Shown: in pieces, positions 55,810-57,408 of the stretch
Layout: every line of letters begins with the position of its first letter
Position numbering within the stretch: position 1 is the first letter of the stretch
Origin: Ardenticatenia bacterium
GTDB taxonomy: Bacteria; Chloroflexota; Anaerolineae; Ardenticatenales; Ardenticatenaceae
Reading direction: 5' to 3'
NCBI GenBank assembly: GCA_030949995.1
Contig: JAUZRY010000023.1
Span: 1 to 57,408 of the forward strand
DNA: 57,408 nucleotides
Position numbers and translations under genes: made by a program
The notes under the pieces: model-generated
Database searches by the model: none
What the model saw: the letters and a program-made list of their open reading frames with translations, nothing else
What the model was told of the DNA's origin: nothing

Positions 55810-56838
55810 GTGAACGCCCATACCACTTTCCACGACCATCTCCTGCGTGCCCGCTTGAGTACTTTCCTGTGGCACGCAGCGGGCACGCTGTTCCTCATGG
55901 CGCTCACCAGCGCCTGCGCGCGCGCCCCCCAAGCCCAAGACACCGCCCACGCCGTGGCCAACGAGCGCACACCAGCCCCATCCATACGGGCGGACGAGCT
56001 GTCCAAGGCCTTGAAAATCTACGTGGACAGGCCCGGTATCTACCGCTTAGATGCCCAAAGTGGAGGTGTCGGCACAGCCCTCCCATGGGACCGAATGCGC
56101 CTGACGTTCGGGGAGCAGGAGTTACCCCTCCTTCCCCTGGACGGAGGTGAAGGGGTGCTCTTCTACGTTCCCCCGCTGCCTCCGGACCGCTACGCTCGCG
56201 AAGCGGTCATTTGGGCCACCTTTGACGCTGAGCCCCCCACACTCATGGAAGACGTACAGCCCCCTCCCTCCGGGGAGCCCACCCAACGCGCGTTTCTGGC
56301 CACCGTTCAAGCCGAGGAAAATCTCGTGTACCAACCCCTTGCCGGCGGCCACGATCCCTGGTTCTGGGCCCAAGTCACTGCCCCGAGTTCCTGGGAGACC
56401 ACCCTCGAGTTGGACAACGTGGTTCCACAGGGCGAGGCCACCTTGCGCGTGGAGCTCTGGGCGAAAACCAAGGCTCCCGTCAACCCGGACCACCACTGGC
56501 GACTTGTCGTCAACGGCCAACAAGTGGCCGACATCACCCGTGATGGCGAGGGCTCCCACGTGTTAGAAGTCACGCTGCCCGCGACACTCCTGAGAGAAGG
56601 CCCCAACACCGTGCGCTTGGACGCCGTGGACGATCTCGGCGTTGTGGACATCGGCTTCGTGAACCGTCTCCTCCTCACCTATCCTCGGGCATTTGTGGCC
56701 CACCAGAATCGGCTGACGTTCAAGAGCGAGGGAGGCCTCCACCGTGTGAGCGGGTTCACGGCACCTCCCCTGGTCTTTGACATCACCAACCCACTGGCCC
56801 CCGCTGGTCGCCTCGGTTGTCGCCGAGGGGGACAATGA
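55810..56838 (+). CDS. C25-like protein lacking a catalytic domain (truncated or frameshifted)
   Basis: About 342 aa from GTG 55810, preceded by GAGGAGG 12 nt upstream (GTG 55768 also possible, inside the previous gene). A hydrophobic signal ends at LTSAC, a possible lipobox. The body matches the non-catalytic beta part of the C25 peptidase at 50449: KIYVDRPGIYRLDA vs KIVVDRDGLYRLTY, VQAEENLV...DPWFWAQV vs VRAEEANH...DTWFWDRI, LREGPNTV vs LREGQNAL, VFDITNPLAPA vs VYDITNPFTPT. The frame is lost near 56800-56815; the +1 frame adds only VASVVAEGDNDLFWGCPH before a stop. No catalytic His/Cys segment follows within the window. Confidence 0.75.
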   Translation: MNAHTTFHDHLLRARLSTFLWHAAGTLFLMALTSACARAPQAQDTAHAVANERTPAPSIRADELSKALKIYVDRPGIYRLDAQSGGVGTALPWDRMRLTFGEQELPLLPLDGGEGVLFYVPPLPPDRYAREAVIWATFDAEPPTLMEDVQPPPSGEPTQRAFLATVQAEENLVYQPLAGGHDPWFWAQVTAPSSWETTLELDNVVPQGEATLRVELWAKTKAPVNPDHHWRLVVNGQQVADITRDGEGSHVLEVTLPATLLREGPNTVRLDAVDDLGVVDIGFVNRLLLTYPRAFVAHQNRLTFKSEGGLHRVSGFTAPPLVFDITNPLAPAGRLGCRRGGQ

Positions 56839-57408
56839 TCTGTTCTGGGGATGTCCCCACTGAATGGCAGCCTGCGTGCCGATGCCCTTCAGCCCGCCGG
56901 TGGCCGGCCACTCTTCGAAGCCCGATCTGCGCCTTGATTGGGGTGATTGCACACAAACCCCGTCCGCACACCCATGTCCGCTGGAGCCTTTCGTGATGCC
57001 AACGGGAAGCTCAGTACTTCCGCCCGTTTTTTCTGCGCCGCTGGGAAGTCATCTTCGACCAAGCCTGGGATGATTAAAGCAAAAAGCCAGAAGCCATCCG
57101 CGTTCCCACACGCCCAGCGACGGGAGTCTCCTCGCGCTTGTTGCAGCCCGGTGGTTATTGTCGACGGCCGCATTCTCCAGGGTCCACGGCACCTCTGTAG
57201 CGCCACCACCGCCACAGCCCGCGGTGCCTCGCACCAGCTCAGGCAGAGCCGGCTGCGGCGTTCCGCCCGTCCGGATATTGGTCTGTATGATGGTCAGATG
57301 CAGAAGCTCGCCAGCACTCTGTGATCAGCAATGGTAGTGGATAAAGAGTGAGCACAGAAAATGCAAAGCGCCCATGATAGCTGCGAAATGGTTAAACATC
57401 GAAATGAG
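56839..57408. other. Right-edge region, no recognised gene
   Basis: Several frames of 60-125 codons exist on both strands, but none shows a known domain, ribosome-binding site or the composition of neighbouring genes. The last ~100 nt are AT-rich, unlike the rest of the window. It is not the expected continuation of a C25 catalytic domain. It may hold the end of the cluster, decayed coding sequence or a junction. Confidence 0.4.

Overview
The window is high-GC (low-to-mid 60s % by eye) and reads as a chromosomal piece of a Chloroflexota bacterium, probably Anaerolineae- or Ardenticatenia-like. This is inference. It rests on many secreted or membrane proteins with Thr-Pro-rich 'PTATPT' linkers, an HTH/RodZ-like gene next to rimO, SPFH and DUF2207 membrane clusters, gingipain-type C25 peptidases, and sigma70-like promoters (TTGACA/TATAAT). 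I found no rRNA, tRNA, CRISPR array or insertion sequence.

Left part (1-16 kb, mostly + strand): a broken RodZ-like gene and rimO; a minus-strand GNAT/acyl-adenylate-ligase fusion with a small membrane protein; dnaJ/cbpA and htrA; a membrane cluster of DUF2207 protein, winged-helix/zinc-ribbon protein, helical protein and SPFH protein; then rph, a Nif3-like protein, an M20 peptidase, and rplU-rpmA-rpmE with a clear promoter and terminator, followed by tdk.

Middle part (16-36 kb): an ECF sigma/anti-sigma pair joined to a cystathionine gamma-synthase/lyase, an M24 peptidase, a NarL-type two-component system, an SDR and a CoA-transferase. A long minus-strand run follows (read right to left): UPF0104 membrane protein, FAD oxidoreductase, ugd, two M16 peptidases, acpS, alpha/beta hydrolase, ABC exporter, MFS transporter.

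Right part (35-50 kb): a secreted coiled-coil protein and an envelope group (PD40 protein, DUF5305 protein, emfourin/FG-GAP-like lipoprotein, ftsH, Ser/Thr kinase, lytic transglycosylase), then a tandem-hotdog thioesterase and a flotillin/NfeD pair.

The most interesting part is 50.0-56.9 kb. A 56-codon gene, too short for standard gene calling, encodes a peptide with a YxxPxI leader-like motif. A promoter with paired TGTACA boxes lies before it and a hairpin after it. Downstream come a secreted C25 (gingipain-type) peptidase, a soluble Ser-His-Asp S26 signal-peptidase homologue, a PqqD (RiPP recognition element) protein, a Thr-Pro-rich anchored protein, and a second C25-like protein without its catalytic half. 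I propose an undescribed RiPP-like or protease-coupled peptide system that may continue beyond the right edge.

About a dozen genes are split by frameshifts, several at 5-7 bp homopolymers. Many of these are probably sequence errors rather than true pseudogenes, and each is flagged.
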